A stretch of 22,254 nt of DNA from contig DNIT01000107.1 in assembly GCA_003489345.1 (NCBI GenBank), positions 14,752-37,005 on the forward strand, read 5' to 3'. The DNA comes from Pelotomaculum sp. (GTDB lineage: Bacteria; Bacillota; Desulfotomaculia; Desulfotomaculales; Pelotomaculaceae). Positions 1 to 8,309 of the stretch are shown here, piece by piece. The notes under the pieces are model-generated. The model was not told the DNA's origin. It searched no databases and saw only the letters and a list, made by a program, of their open reading frames with translations. A program made the translations under genes and the position numbers. Numbering within the stretch: the first letter of the stretch is position 1; every line of letters begins with the position of its first letter.

Positions 1-504
1 CCTGGCTTTCATGCCGCTCGAATAATATTTCAACGGTTGGCCGATAAAACGCTGCAGGCCGGAAAAAGCTATGATTTCCGGCAACAGGCGCATGATTTCT
101 TTTTTCGATAACCCCAGCATCATCCCATTCAGAAAAACATTCTCTTCTCCGGAGAGTTCCTGATTGAATCCGGTCCCCAGTGACAAAAGGGCCGAGACCT
201 GGCCTTCCACCCTGATCTCGCCGGTGTCGGGGCGAAGTAAGCCGGAGATGATTTTACACAATGTCGTTTTGCCGGCGCCGTTAGAACCAACGATTCCCCA
301 TATATCTCCGGGGCAGCCAACAAAATTGACATCTTTTAAGGCCCAAAAATCTCCTTTTGTACGTTTCTTAAAGAGACTATAAGCCCATGATTGGATATCG
401 TCCCTGCCGCTCCCCAGTACATATTTAACACCCAGGTTTTTGGCTTCTATGAGAGGGATTCCCTCGACTGTTTGAGGCAGATTTGGTTGTATGGAGAGAT
501 TCAC
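1..504 (-). CDS. Polysaccharide ABC transporter ATP-binding subunit (Wzt-like), 3' part cut by window edge
   Basis: ATPase partner of the adjacent ABC-2 permease; the pair exports lipid-linked polysaccharide across the membrane. I read 168 codons from a GTG start at 504, preceded by an AGGGTGG ribosome site eight bases upstream; an in-frame TAG lies just before it, so no earlier start is possible. Visible motifs are the Walker A loop GSNGAGKTT, the Q-loop region around GTGFNQELSGEENV, and the ABC signature YSSGMKAR at the very end of the window. The N-terminal GVKYVLGS...WALKDVNF pattern is typical of Wzt/TagH-type polysaccharide exporters. The Walker B region and any C-terminal carbohydrate-binding domain are outside the window, so substrate class cannot be judged. 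It lies 32 bases downstream of the permease stop, in the same operon. Confidence 0.93.
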   Translation of the reverse strand, partial: MNLSIQPNLPQTVEGIPLIEAKNLGVKYVLGSGRDDIQSWAYSLFKKRTKGDFWALKDVNFVGCPGDIWGIVGSNGAGKTTLCKIISGLLRPDTGEIRVEGQVSALLSLGTGFNQELSGEENVFLNGMMLGLSKKEIMRLLPEIIAFSGLQRFIGQPLKYYSSGMKAR

Positions 505-536
505 TGGCTATTCACCACCCTGATTGTCACAACGCA

Positions 537-1313
537 CTACAAGGCTTTGATGATCTTGTGTTCGTGATAGCTGTAAATATAGAGCATAAAAATAATCATA
601 AGCATTGACAACAACCCAATTAATAACAAAACAATGAAATCCGGATTTAAATGGTACATTAAAACATCACGGTAACTGGCCAAAAAGTGCGTCATGGGGT
701 TCATATTTAAAAGCCAGCGCAGCTTTTCCGGGATCATATCCTCCTGCCAGATAACCGGTGAAGCAAAAAACCATACACGCATTAAATGGTTAACAAGTGT
801 GTCGATATCCCTGATGAAAACGCAGACGTAGGCCAGTAAAAGTGATATGGCAGTCAGAAAAAGGAGCTGCATGGCCATAATATAGGGCAACCAAAGTACT
901 TCCAGGCCCGGGATGATCCTGAAAAATACCAAGAACGCAGCTACCACCAACAGCCCAAAAATAAAGTTGATTAGCTGGCTGAAAGTCGCGCCAATGGGAA
1001 AAATAGCCTTTGGCAGGTAAACCTGGGTGATGATCCCTGCCTGGGCAATGATAGACCTGGATGCAGTTCCTACGGTTGAACCCAGCCATCTCCATACAAC
1101 CAGCCCGATAGCAAGGAAAACGCCATAATCATCTCCGCCGCGATGAAACAATACCACCACTAAAAAATAATAAATCACTACATTTAAGAGCGGGTCCAAC
1201 AGCCACCAAAAATAGCCCAGGACGCTGTTTCGATGCTGGGCCTTGAGGCCTGAAGTGACTAAATATATGAGCAGATCTTTTCTTTTGTACAGGTCGGAAA
1301 TATATTTTTTCAT
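537..1313 (-). CDS. ABC-2 type polysaccharide export permease (Wzm-like)
   Basis: Membrane subunit of a Wzm/Wzt-type polysaccharide exporter, 258 residues, the usual family length. The N-terminus carries the family pattern of an amphipathic segment followed by KAQHRNSVLGYFWWLLDP, and about six hydrophobic segments follow, ending in a short basic tail. The conserved NPMTHFLASYRDVL stretch before the last membrane segments is typical of ABC-2 polysaccharide permeases. It begins 32 bases after rfbD and is followed by the ATPase gene, so it belongs to the rhamnose/polysaccharide operon. In a Gram-positive host the likely cargo is a rhamnose-containing secondary wall polysaccharide; that is inference from context. 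Confidence 0.93.
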   Translation of the reverse strand: MKKYISDLYKRKDLLIYLVTSGLKAQHRNSVLGYFWWLLDPLLNVVIYYFLVVVLFHRGGDDYGVFLAIGLVVWRWLGSTVGTASRSIIAQAGIITQVYLPKAIFPIGATFSQLINFIFGLLVVAAFLVFFRIIPGLEVLWLPYIMAMQLLFLTAISLLLAYVCVFIRDIDTLVNHLMRVWFFASPVIWQEDMIPEKLRWLLNMNPMTHFLASYRDVLMYHLNPDFIVLLLIGLLSMLMIIFMLYIYSYHEHKIIKAL

Positions 1314-1345
1314 GTAGTCTTTCTATTCCTCAAGTCATCCTTGTT

Positions 1346-2242
1346 TTAATTGTGGGGTTCCATTAATTCCAGAACGAGCTGCAAAGCACGCTCCCAATCA
1401 GGCGGCCTAAGGCCAAAATCTTTACTCAGTTTATCATTTGAGAGCAACGAATAAGCAGGGCGCCGGGCTGGTGTTGGATATTCACGGGTTGCAATCGGAA
1501 TTAGTTTTTTGGCCCGCAAACCGCTTTCTCTTACCTGAGCAAGAATATTCTTAGCAAAACCATACCAACTGGTCTGCCCGCCGGAGCTTAGATGATAAAC
1601 TCCTTTTTTCTCCGGAAAAGCTAAATATCCTTGCGCCAATATCTGGGCCGTACCCTCCGCGATGGTGCGGCTCCAGGTGGGGCTGCCGACTTGATCGTCA
1701 ACAACCCGCAATTCCTCCCGTTCCCGGGCCAGTCGCAAGATCGTCAATAAAAAGTTCTTCCCCCGCAAGCTGTAAACCCAGCCGGTGCGCAGAATAAGAT
1801 GGGGTACGCCTACAGCCTGAATAGCCCGCTCGCCTTCCAGCTTGGTTTTACCGTAAACGTTAATCGGGTTGGGTTCATCCTCTTCAGTATACGGGGTTGT
1901 CTTTGTTCCGTCAAAAACGTAGTCGGTGGAATAGTGCACGATGGCCGCGTTTAAATTTTTCGCTTCTTCCGCGAGGATACCGGGCGCGATACCATTGATT
2001 GCCATGGCTAATCCGGGTTCTTCTTCCGCCTTATCCACAGCAGTGTAGGCGGCGGCATTTACGATGAGGTTCGGTTTGATCTCTCTAACCCTTTGACATA
2101 TTTGGTCTGCGCTGGATAGATCTAATTGTTGCCGGTTCAAAGCCGCAACGTCACCTAGTGTGGCAAGCGTGCGCTGCAATTCCCAGCCAACCTGGCCATC
2201 CTTAGCAACAAGCATGATTTTTGGCCATAAAGTCCCGGTCAT
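1346..2242 (-). CDS. rfbD: dTDP-4-dehydrorhamnose reductase
   Basis: Last enzyme of dTDP-L-rhamnose synthesis: NAD(P)H-dependent reduction of dTDP-4-dehydrorhamnose. At 298 residues it is the normal RmlD length. Visible are the Rossmann segment DGQVGWELQR, the STDYVFDG motif, the active-site YGKTK (Tyr-x-x-x-Lys) and the C-terminal RPAYSLLSNDK typical of RmlD. The usual G-x-x-G-x-x-G loop reads A-K-D-G-Q-V-G, with Ala in the first glycine position. The start ATG at 2242 overlaps the rfbC stop in an ATGA, nine bases after GGAGG inside the rfbC end, so the two genes are translationally coupled. Confidence 0.95.
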   Translation of the reverse strand: MTGTLWPKIMLVAKDGQVGWELQRTLATLGDVAALNRQQLDLSSADQICQRVREIKPNLIVNAAAYTAVDKAEEEPGLAMAINGIAPGILAEEAKNLNAAIVHYSTDYVFDGTKTTPYTEEDEPNPINVYGKTKLEGERAIQAVGVPHLILRTGWVYSLRGKNFLLTILRLAREREELRVVDDQVGSPTWSRTIAEGTAQILAQGYLAFPEKKGVYHLSSGGQTSWYGFAKNILAQVRESGLRAKKLIPIATREYPTPARRPAYSLLSNDKLSKDFGLRPPDWERALQLVLELMEPHN

Positions 2243-2805
2243 TTCAATAAACCTCCAAACTGTGGTAACCGCTCTATGGGAATATCCCCAAGTTTTGGAT
2301 AAACGCTATCTTTTTCAGATAAAATTGGTGTGGAAATAGGCCAATCAATCCCTATATCAGGATCGTCCCATTTAATTCCACCTTCAGCCCCAGGGTTATA
2401 CAGATCAGTGCATTTGTAAGCAAACAGGGCTGTTTCACTTATTACGCAAAATCCATGGGCAAAACCTACCGGGATATATAACTGACGATGATTCCTATCT
2501 GATAGGATAACGCTTGTCCATTGGCCAAAGGTGGGAGAGCCGGCACGTATATCCACCGCGACATCAAATACTTCACCCTGTAGAACGTAAACAAGTTTAC
2601 CTTGTCCGTTTGGGTTTTGAAAATGCAGTCCTCGCAGGACTCTCCGGGAAGAAAAAGAAAGGTTATCCTGAACAAAGCTGGTGTTTAACCCGGCTTGCGC
2701 ATAATTGGACTGGTTCCAGGTTTCCATGAAGTAACCACGGGAATCACCAAACACCCTTGGCTCGATTATAACAACTCCGGACAGTTTTGTTTCAAACACC
2801 TTCAT
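2239..2805 (-). CDS. rfbC: dTDP-4-dehydrorhamnose 3,5-epimerase
   Basis: Third enzyme of the dTDP-L-rhamnose pathway, double epimerisation at C3 and C5 of dTDP-4-keto-6-deoxyglucose. The 188-residue protein has the cupin fold motifs of RmlC: RGYFMETW, QDNLSFSS followed by VLRGLHFQ with the catalytic His, GEVFDVAVDIR, and IPVGFAHGFCV. The C-terminal substrate-binding segment YKCTDLYNPGAEGGIKWDDP is complete. Its ATG overlaps the rfbA stop (ATGA) and its stop overlaps the rfbD start, so it sits in a tightly coupled rfbACD block. The ribosome site AGGGTGG lies inside the end of rfbA. Confidence 0.96.
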   Translation of the reverse strand: MKVFETKLSGVVIIEPRVFGDSRGYFMETWNQSNYAQAGLNTSFVQDNLSFSSRRVLRGLHFQNPNGQGKLVYVLQGEVFDVAVDIRAGSPTFGQWTSVILSDRNHRQLYIPVGFAHGFCVISETALFAYKCTDLYNPGAEGGIKWDDPDIGIDWPISTPILSEKDSVYPKLGDIPIERLPQFGGLLK

Positions 2806-3686
2806 GCTGGTTTACCACCCTGTAAAATACTAAGAAGATACTGGCCGTAACCGTTCTTTTTAAGCGGGTCAGCCAGCTTAACTAACTGTTCGTCACTGAT
2901 TAGTCCCATCCGGTAGGCTATTTCTTCTGGACAGGATACTTTCAACCCTTGGCGGTGCTCTATAGTTTCAATAAAGTTGGCAGCCTGTAAGAGGGATTCA
3001 TGGGTGCCGGTATCCAACCATGCATAACCCCGGCCAAGTTTCTCCACATGCAATTGTCCCTGCTGCAAATAAAGGCTATTGATATCAGTTATCTCCAGTT
3101 CTCCCCGGGCCGATGGTTTAAGATTAGCCGCCATATCAACTACTTGGTTATCGTAAAAATACAGTCCTGTAACGGCATAATTTGATCTTGGCCGGGCCGG
3201 TTTTTCTTCAATGCGCACAGCCCGGTTATTTTCATCAAATTCAACCACACCATAACTCCTTGGGTCCTTAACCCAGTAACCAAAAACAGTGGCGCCGCCT
3301 TCTTGAGCCGATGCGCTCCGTAATCTTTCAGTCAAGCCATGCCCGTAATAAATATTGTCCCCCAGAATCAGCGCGCAACCATCATTACCGACAAAATCAC
3401 GTCCGATGATAAAGGCCTGGGCCAGTCCATCCGGGCTGGGCTGCACCGCGTATCGTATATTGATACCCCACTGGTTGCCGTTTCCAAGCAACTCCCGGTA
3501 AAGATGCTGGTCCTGTGGAGTGGTAATAATCAAAATTTCAGTAATTTCCGCCAGCATCAGAGTACTGAGGGGATAATAAATCATGGGTTTGTCGTAAACA
3601 GGCATCAGTTGTTTGCTTACTACCCTGGTAAGAGGGTAAAGCCGGGTACCGGAACCGCCGGCAAGAATGATCCCTTTTTTTATCAT
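2802..3686 (-). CDS. rfbA: Glucose-1-phosphate thymidylyltransferase
   Basis: First enzyme of the pathway: glucose-1-phosphate plus dTTP gives dTDP-glucose. The nucleotidyltransferase signature GIILAGGSGTRLYPLT sits at the N-terminus, followed by SKQLMPVYDKPMIYYPL, ILGDNIYYG (metal-binding Asp), VRIEEKPARPRSNYAVTGLYFYD and AWLDTGTHESLL, all as in RmlA. I chose ATG at 3686 because GGAGG lies seven bases upstream; the TTG two codons earlier would be one base from that site. This gives 294 residues, the usual length. The gap to the rfbB stop is only two bases. Confidence 0.95.
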   Translation of the reverse strand: MIKKGIILAGGSGTRLYPLTRVVSKQLMPVYDKPMIYYPLSTLMLAEITEILIITTPQDQHLYRELLGNGNQWGINIRYAVQPSPDGLAQAFIIGRDFVGNDGCALILGDNIYYGHGLTERLRSASAQEGGATVFGYWVKDPRSYGVVEFDENNRAVRIEEKPARPRSNYAVTGLYFYDNQVVDMAANLKPSARGELEITDINSLYLQQGQLHVEKLGRGYAWLDTGTHESLLQAANFIETIEHRQGLKVSCPEEIAYRMGLISDEQLVKLADPLKKNGYGQYLLSILQGGKPA

Positions 3687-3688
3687 GT

Positions 3689-4765
3689 TCAACCTCCAAG
3701 AGTCAGAGAAGCACTTAGTCCCAATCGCTCGCCACGATAACTTCCGTCAAGCACACGCCGGTACCAAGCCTCATTTTCCAGGTACCAATGTATGGTCTTA
3801 CGCAACCCCGTTTCAAATGTCTCACTTGGTATCCAACCTGTTTCACGTTTAATCTTGCCGGCGTCAATGGCGTAACGGCGATCATGTCCGGGCCGGTCCT
3901 GTACATGGGTGATCTGTTTGCAATAGCTACTACCGTCTTTTTTGGGGCATAGCTCATCCAAAATGTTACAGATGGAATGCACCAACGACAGGTTGGTCTT
4001 TTCGTTGTTTCCGCCGATATTATAGACTTCTCCCGGCCGCCCCTGTTCCAGCACACAATGGATAGCCATGCAATGGTCTTCCACATAAAGCCAGTCCCGT
4101 ACATTTTGACCGTCCCCGTAAACCGGGAGTGCTTTGCCTGCAAGGGCGTTGCTGATCATCAGCGGAATGAGCTTTTCCGGAAACTGGTAAGGGCCGTAAT
4201 TGTTAGAGCAGTTGGTGGTAAGCACCGGCAGGCCGTAGGTATGGTGGTATGAGCGCACCAAGTGATCCGATGCCGCTTTGGAGGCGGAATAAGGAGAATT
4301 CGGGGCATAAGGGTTTTCTTCCGTGAAAAGGCCTTCGGGGCCAAGAGAGCCATAAACCTCATCCGTAGAAATTTGTAGAAAACGAAATGCTTTTTTTTCG
4401 ATATCAACTAACTGATGCCAATAGGCCCGGACTGCCTCCAGCAGTTCAAAGGTTCCGACAATATTTGTATATATGAAATCTGACGGTCCGTCAATGGAGC
4501 GGTCCACATGAGATTCAGCGGCCATGTTGACTACGATGTCCGGTTGGTACTTGAGCAATAGCTGTTTGACTAAAACCCTGTCACCAATACTTCCTTGAAC
4601 AAATATATGGTTCGGGTTATCCATCACGGAAGCCAAAGACTCCAAATTTCCCGCATATGTAAGTTTATCCAGGTTAATGATGCGAAATCCACCCAGTTTC
4701 AGTGTCTGTCTGACAAAATTACTGCCAATAAAACCGGCTCCACCCGTAAGCAAAAGGGTTTTCAT
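3689..4765 (-). CDS. rfbB: dTDP-glucose 4,6-dehydratase
   Basis: Second enzyme of dTDP-L-rhamnose synthesis, an NAD-dependent short-chain dehydrogenase/reductase that makes dTDP-4-keto-6-deoxyglucose. Visible are the N-terminal TGGAGFIGSNF nucleotide loop, MAAESHVDRSI, the catalytic STDEVYG (Thr-Asp-Glu), YSASKAASDHL (Tyr-x-x-x-Lys), TTNCSNNYGPYQFPEKLIPL and VRDWLYVEDHC. The frame is open twelve codons further upstream, but homologues begin MKTLLLTGG, and a GGGAGGG ribosome site precedes this ATG, so 4765 is preferred (358 residues). It is the first gene of the rfbBACD block, after a 128-base gap containing a hairpin and a possible promoter. Confidence 0.95.
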   Translation of the reverse strand: MKTLLLTGGAGFIGSNFVRQTLKLGGFRIINLDKLTYAGNLESLASVMDNPNHIFVQGSIGDRVLVKQLLLKYQPDIVVNMAAESHVDRSIDGPSDFIYTNIVGTFELLEAVRAYWHQLVDIEKKAFRFLQISTDEVYGSLGPEGLFTEENPYAPNSPYSASKAASDHLVRSYHHTYGLPVLTTNCSNNYGPYQFPEKLIPLMISNALAGKALPVYGDGQNVRDWLYVEDHCMAIHCVLEQGRPGEVYNIGGNNEKTNLSLVHSICNILDELCPKKDGSSYCKQITHVQDRPGHDRRYAIDAGKIKRETGWIPSETFETGLRKTIHWYLENEAWYRRVLDGSYRGERLGLSASLTLGG

Positions 4766-4818
4766 GAATACCAATTCCCTCCCAAGGTTAACAGAGTGCA
4801 ACTTGCTTCTTTTAGTTA

Positions 4819-4846
4819 AAATTCTAAATAAGTCCTGTTTTAGTGC
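4819..4846 (-). promoter_or_regulatory. Possible promoter for rfbBACD
   Basis: Reading the minus strand, TTGCAC is followed after 16 bases by TAGAAT in the gap upstream of rfbB. The -10 is close to consensus but the -35 is poor (three of six). It could give the rhamnose genes their own start independent of the ligase gene. Tentative. Confidence 0.25.
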
Positions 4847-4868
4847 AATACGGACCTGTCATAAAACT

Positions 4869-4890
4869 GGCCCTCAATCAAGGGCTTTTT
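4869..4890. terminator. Short hairpin between ligase gene and rfbB
   Basis: GCCCT and AGGGC form a five-pair stem (4870-4874 with 4881-4885) with a six-base loop. On the plus strand it is followed by a run of six T; on the minus strand, the direction of the genes, it lies just after the ligase stop but is followed only by CAGTTTTA. It may attenuate rather than stop transcription into rfbB. Confidence 0.4.
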
Positions 4891-4893
4891 TGT

Positions 4894-7269
4894 TTATTGA
4901 GATACACGCAAATTCCGCAGCCCTTCGTAATTTTTGGCCAAATCTGGAACGAGCTTCGTGGCCTGATCCAGCATTTGCTGTGCCGCCTGGGGGTCTCCAA
5001 GCTTGTCAAACACCAAAGCCAGCCACAGGGAAGCCTCTCCTTTGGTCCCCTCATTGTCAAGAGCGTATTTGAGGTTCGTTTGCGCAGCTGCCAAATCTCC
5101 CAGCAAATATTGTGCGGAGCCGGTGTAAAGCTTTACGGCGGGGCTTGGTGTCAAAAGAGGGGCATCCTTCCAGAGATTCTTCTCTTTTTCAGGCAAAGTA
5201 GCCATCCTCTCCTCAATAAGCCCGGACACGGTAGTGGCTTTTTGCAGGTACTGCCTGGCATTACTATCGTTCCCCGCTATAATATCGTTATAGCCAACCA
5301 TCAAATAGGTCCTAGCTAAGAAATCATACCACTCGCTCTGAAAGGGTGCCAAGCTCAAGGCCTTCTCAGCGGTAGCTGTGACCTCTTCATCACTTCTCTT
5401 GCCGCTATGGTAAAGGCCGACCAGTTGAACATAGCGATTGGGGTTATATTGACCCAACTCTATCGCCTTTTGCGCCTGGACAATGGCCTCATCTATCTTG
5501 CCCTGACCCTGCGAGATGTTGGCAAGGGCAGAATGATAATTTGCAGACAAGGGGTTATAGGCCAGGGCTTTCTGCAGCAGGGCGATGCCCTTACTGTAGT
5601 TCTGCGCCTGCAGGTTTGCCATTGCACTCTTATAACTATTATTAGCGGTAGCCAGACACCCGGCCAGGCTGATCAGGACGATGGACAAAATAGTAGCCGC
5701 CGCCAAGGAGCCATATCTGGGGGCTTCGTATTTCTTTGTTTTTTTCATTGCCTTTTCATTTTCCTGCTCACCGTACAAGGCCCTGGTTATCCCGAACATG
5801 GTCCAAAGTACTAGAGTCAAAGCCGAAAGAGACAGGTCAAAATCTATCACAGAGTGCAGCCCGATGGCGATAGCTGCCATGGTGACCGTCCACACGAGAA
5901 GGCGGGTATCCAAGTCTTCCTTATTGCGGTAAAAAATCCGGTGCGCCGCATGTAAAAAAGTAATCCAGATGCCCAGGACTACAAGCAGACCCAATGCGCC
6001 GACTTCGACCATGACCTGAAAGAAATAACCGTGCACCTGGTTTGAATTATACAGATAGCTCTGGTAAGCCCGGTAAGCCTCCTCCCAGCCGCCGCCACCC
6101 CAGCCCAGGATGGGCCGTTCATTGAACATCTTCATGGCATCCTGGAAAAAAGCCAAGCGTTCAATCGCGTTGCGATCCTGCACCAGGGCCTGTACGCTTT
6201 CACTGTGCCCGCTGATATATACCCCTGTCAGAGCGCCGCCGGCTATTATGAGCAGCAGGGCTGCCGCTGTCACGATTCGATTGTTGGCAGCAAGCCAACT
6301 CAACATTCCCTTTCTTGCACAGCAGTTATACAGCCACTGGGCTGCCAGCGTTAGGACCAGACCAAGCAGGCACCATAACCAGGCCTGCCCCATCCTGCCT
6401 GCGGTGGCATTGGGTATAAACTGCCAGATCGTGATCCCGGCAGGTACGCTAAACAGCAGGAAATGAATGCTCACCGGCCATCTGTTTTTCGGTAAGCCAA
6501 TTATAAAAAGAGCCAGCGCAATTGCAAACACAATCAGCCCGCCAGCGGACTTGGTGCCAAGAAAAACTGCAAATATAATGAAGTTGCCGGCTGCATACAA
6601 GTAAGGCCCGAAGTTGGTGAAATCCCACCGGGCAGAAGAGCGCTTGCCCGTACTATCATCCGTAATACACCTTGACCAAAAGTAAAGTCCGATGAAGATT
6701 AGCGCCCCAAGAAAGCTGGCCAGGGCATTGGGGTATTGATAGGTGGAGTAGATTCTCCCGTTCAAGAAGCCGTCATTGATGTTGATGATACCGGTGGCGG
6801 TCATAAAGCCGGCCAACGCCACCCCGCACGCACTTAGATAGATCGTGTGCAAAATAATTGATATCCCTTTTTTATCTCTGACCAGTTTTGAAACCATCCA
6901 GTATACCATGAAATACAGCATCGTTTTTACCAGTTCATTAACGGCCAGACCATAGTTGACCGCCTGAAAGGCGGACATTAAGTAAATCACAGGCAGGGCC
7001 AAAATCGCATAGTCCATAGGCTTGGAGAGAAATTGATAATTCCGGTTGGACCACTTCCATAGCCAGACCACCCAGAAGATGGTCGCGGCAAATATTAAGG
7101 CCAGCTCCTGTTCATATGGAAAGAACAGGCCTCTAAAATACGGGGGGAAGAAAAGCAGTGCCGCGAGGCTCCAAAAAGCTACGTGGTAGCAGGATTCCAA
7201 ACGGCTCTGTTGTTTGTCCGGCAGCTTTGCGGACTTTTTCTTTTCCCTTACGGCTTGTTTTGAAGACAT
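4894..7269 (-). CDS. O-antigen ligase/polymerase family membrane protein with C-terminal TPR repeats
   Basis: A 791-residue two-part protein. Residues of about 25-500 hold ten or more hydrophobic segments of the Wzy/O-antigen-ligase type, with a large extracytoplasmic loop containing GWGGGGWEEAYRAYQS and NQVHGYFFQVMVEVGALG, which resembles the H-x(n)-E-x-G-x-x-G signature of the Wzy_C family. A further membrane segment (about 520-540) leads to a C-terminal region of alanine-rich helix pairs such as GIALLQKALAYNPLSANYHSAL that read as tetratricopeptide repeats to the end. Members of this fold join or polymerise glycan chains on lipid or protein acceptors at the outer face of the membrane. It starts at ATG 7269, six bases after TTAGGGG. 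The position ahead of rfbBACD and the exporter suggests it acts on the same rhamnose polymer; ligase versus polymerase cannot be decided from sequence. Confidence 0.85.
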   Translation of the reverse strand: MSSKQAVREKKKSAKLPDKQQSRLESCYHVAFWSLAALLFFPPYFRGLFFPYEQELALIFAATIFWVVWLWKWSNRNYQFLSKPMDYAILALPVIYLMSAFQAVNYGLAVNELVKTMLYFMVYWMVSKLVRDKKGISIILHTIYLSACGVALAGFMTATGIININDGFLNGRIYSTYQYPNALASFLGALIFIGLYFWSRCITDDSTGKRSSARWDFTNFGPYLYAAGNFIIFAVFLGTKSAGGLIVFAIALALFIIGLPKNRWPVSIHFLLFSVPAGITIWQFIPNATAGRMGQAWLWCLLGLVLTLAAQWLYNCCARKGMLSWLAANNRIVTAAALLLIIAGGALTGVYISGHSESVQALVQDRNAIERLAFFQDAMKMFNERPILGWGGGGWEEAYRAYQSYLYNSNQVHGYFFQVMVEVGALGLLVVLGIWITFLHAAHRIFYRNKEDLDTRLLVWTVTMAAIAIGLHSVIDFDLSLSALTLVLWTMFGITRALYGEQENEKAMKKTKKYEAPRYGSLAAATILSIVLISLAGCLATANNSYKSAMANLQAQNYSKGIALLQKALAYNPLSANYHSALANISQGQGKIDEAIVQAQKAIELGQYNPNRYVQLVGLYHSGKRSDEEVTATAEKALSLAPFQSEWYDFLARTYLMVGYNDIIAGNDSNARQYLQKATTVSGLIEERMATLPEKEKNLWKDAPLLTPSPAVKLYTGSAQYLLGDLAAAQTNLKYALDNEGTKGEASLWLALVFDKLGDPQAAQQMLDQATKLVPDLAKNYEGLRNLRVSQ

Positions 7270-7318
7270 AGCAATCCCCTAACCAAAAATCATTTTAGTT
7301 GCTTAATTATTTTTATTT

Positions 7319-7444
7319 CTACATACTGCGCCTAATACCTTCACGGAATACCGCATTTTTAGGTTCAACCAGAATGTCGATGTTAGCATCCAGCGTAAAA
7401 ATAAAATTAGGCCTTGTAGAAAGACCTAATATACACCAAAACAG
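7319..7444 (-). pseudogene. Possible coding remnant between the ligase gene and hrb
   Basis: The minus strand is open for 41 codons from just after an in-frame TAA to a TAG at 7319. The last part reads NIDILVEPKNAVFREGIRR, which looks protein-like rather than random. There is no ATG, GTG or TTG start in frame except the last codon, and the frame includes a strong hairpin (7406-7430). It may be the tail of a decayed gene. I do not recognise the family. Confidence 0.2.
7396..7430 (-). terminator. Rho-independent terminator-like hairpin
   Basis: On the minus strand ATTAGGTCTT pairs with AAGGCCTAAT (ten pairs with one G-U), five-base loop, followed by TTTATTTTT. It lies downstream of hrb and of a first terminator and would act as a back-up stop ahead of the ligase gene. 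Confidence 0.6.
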
Positions 7445-7515
7445 TTATTTTAAAGAATATAGGTCAAAGCGGGTTGCGTGGCTCAATAAAATTCCATCGG
7501 TGGCAGATATCCTGC

Positions 7516-7546
7516 AAAAAATACCGGCTTGCCAGCCAAACCGGCA
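7516..7546 (-). terminator. Terminator of the fprA-hrb operon
   Basis: About 45 bases after the hrb stop the minus strand gives TGCCGGTTTG, loop GCTGG, CAAGCCGGTA and then six T. The ten-pair stem (two G-U pairs) with its U tract is a standard intrinsic terminator. Confidence 0.75.
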
Positions 7547-7589
7547 TCGTACCCGGATCTATAGTCCAGATCGGCAATGCTTATTACTT

Positions 7590-8270
7590 TTAAGCCTTCT
7601 CAAAATCCCCCTTGCCCGCCCCACAGACCGGGCAGACCCAGTCTTCCGGCAGGTCGGCAAAAGCCGTTCCCGGCGCTATGCCGCCATCTGGGTCACCCTG
7701 TTCCGGATCGTAGATGTAGCCGCAGACGGAACAGACGTATTTATCCGATACGGGCTTTTGTTCCTTTAGCGCACTATAAGTAGGGGCGTTTTTGGGGACA
7801 CTCCCTCTTTTGATTTCATGGTAGTAGGCATAGGTCATCGGGATGCCCTCTTGCAAGACCTCCGCACCGATCACCTTGCCGATAAAGATGGTGTGGGTTC
7901 CGGCGTCAACTTCCTGCAGCACTTCCGCTTCCATGTAGGACAAGATGTAATCCGTCACATAAGGGATACCGTTTGGAGTCAGCTGGTAATTGATCCCTGC
8001 AAACTTGTCCACCTCCCGGCCGGATTTAAAGCCAAACTGACCGATTAGGGACAAAGGCGCGTCCTGCCCAACGACCGAGACTGCAAACATCCTGCTGTCC
8101 TTGATATACGCATGGGTCAGGTTATTTTTGTTGATGCTGACGGTAATGGTGATCGGATCATAGGCTATCTGAATGGCTGTATTCGCAATCTGACCATTGA
8201 TCCGGTCCCCTTTTTTCGAGGTGATCACATGCACACCGTAGGTTAATTTAAATAGAGCTTTTTCATTCAT
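7590..8270 (-). CDS. hrb: High-molecular-weight rubredoxin: flavin reductase domain fused to rubredoxin
   Basis: Electron carrier that passes NADH-derived electrons to the flavodiiron protein encoded next to it. Residues of about 1-155 form a flavin reductase-like FMN-binding split barrel (KLTYGVHVITSK, GQIANTAIQIAYDP, SINKNNLTH, TIFIGKVIGAE). Residues of about 175-226 are a complete rubredoxin with iron ligands Cys180, Cys183, Cys213 and Cys216 in YVCSVCGYIYDPEQGDPDGG and DWVCPVCG. The fusion has the same layout as Moorella Hrb. The start at 8270 has AAGGAG nine bases upstream. The gap to fprA is only 39 bases, so the two are an operon. Cytoplasmic. Confidence 0.93.
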   Translation of the reverse strand: MNEKALFKLTYGVHVITSKKGDRINGQIANTAIQIAYDPITITVSINKNNLTHAYIKDSRMFAVSVVGQDAPLSLIGQFGFKSGREVDKFAGINYQLTPNGIPYVTDYILSYMEAEVLQEVDAGTHTIFIGKVIGAEVLQEGIPMTYAYYHEIKRGSVPKNAPTYSALKEQKPVSDKYVCSVCGYIYDPEQGDPDGGIAPGTAFADLPEDWVCPVCGAGKGDFEKA

Positions 8271-8309
8271 TCGACATAACTCCTTTGCAATAAATTTTCA
8301 GCATGGCAA

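Noticed and set aside
7299..7769. 156-codon plus-strand frame
   Set aside because: It overlaps the hrb 3' end antisense and two minus-strand terminators; composition is that of a shadow frame.
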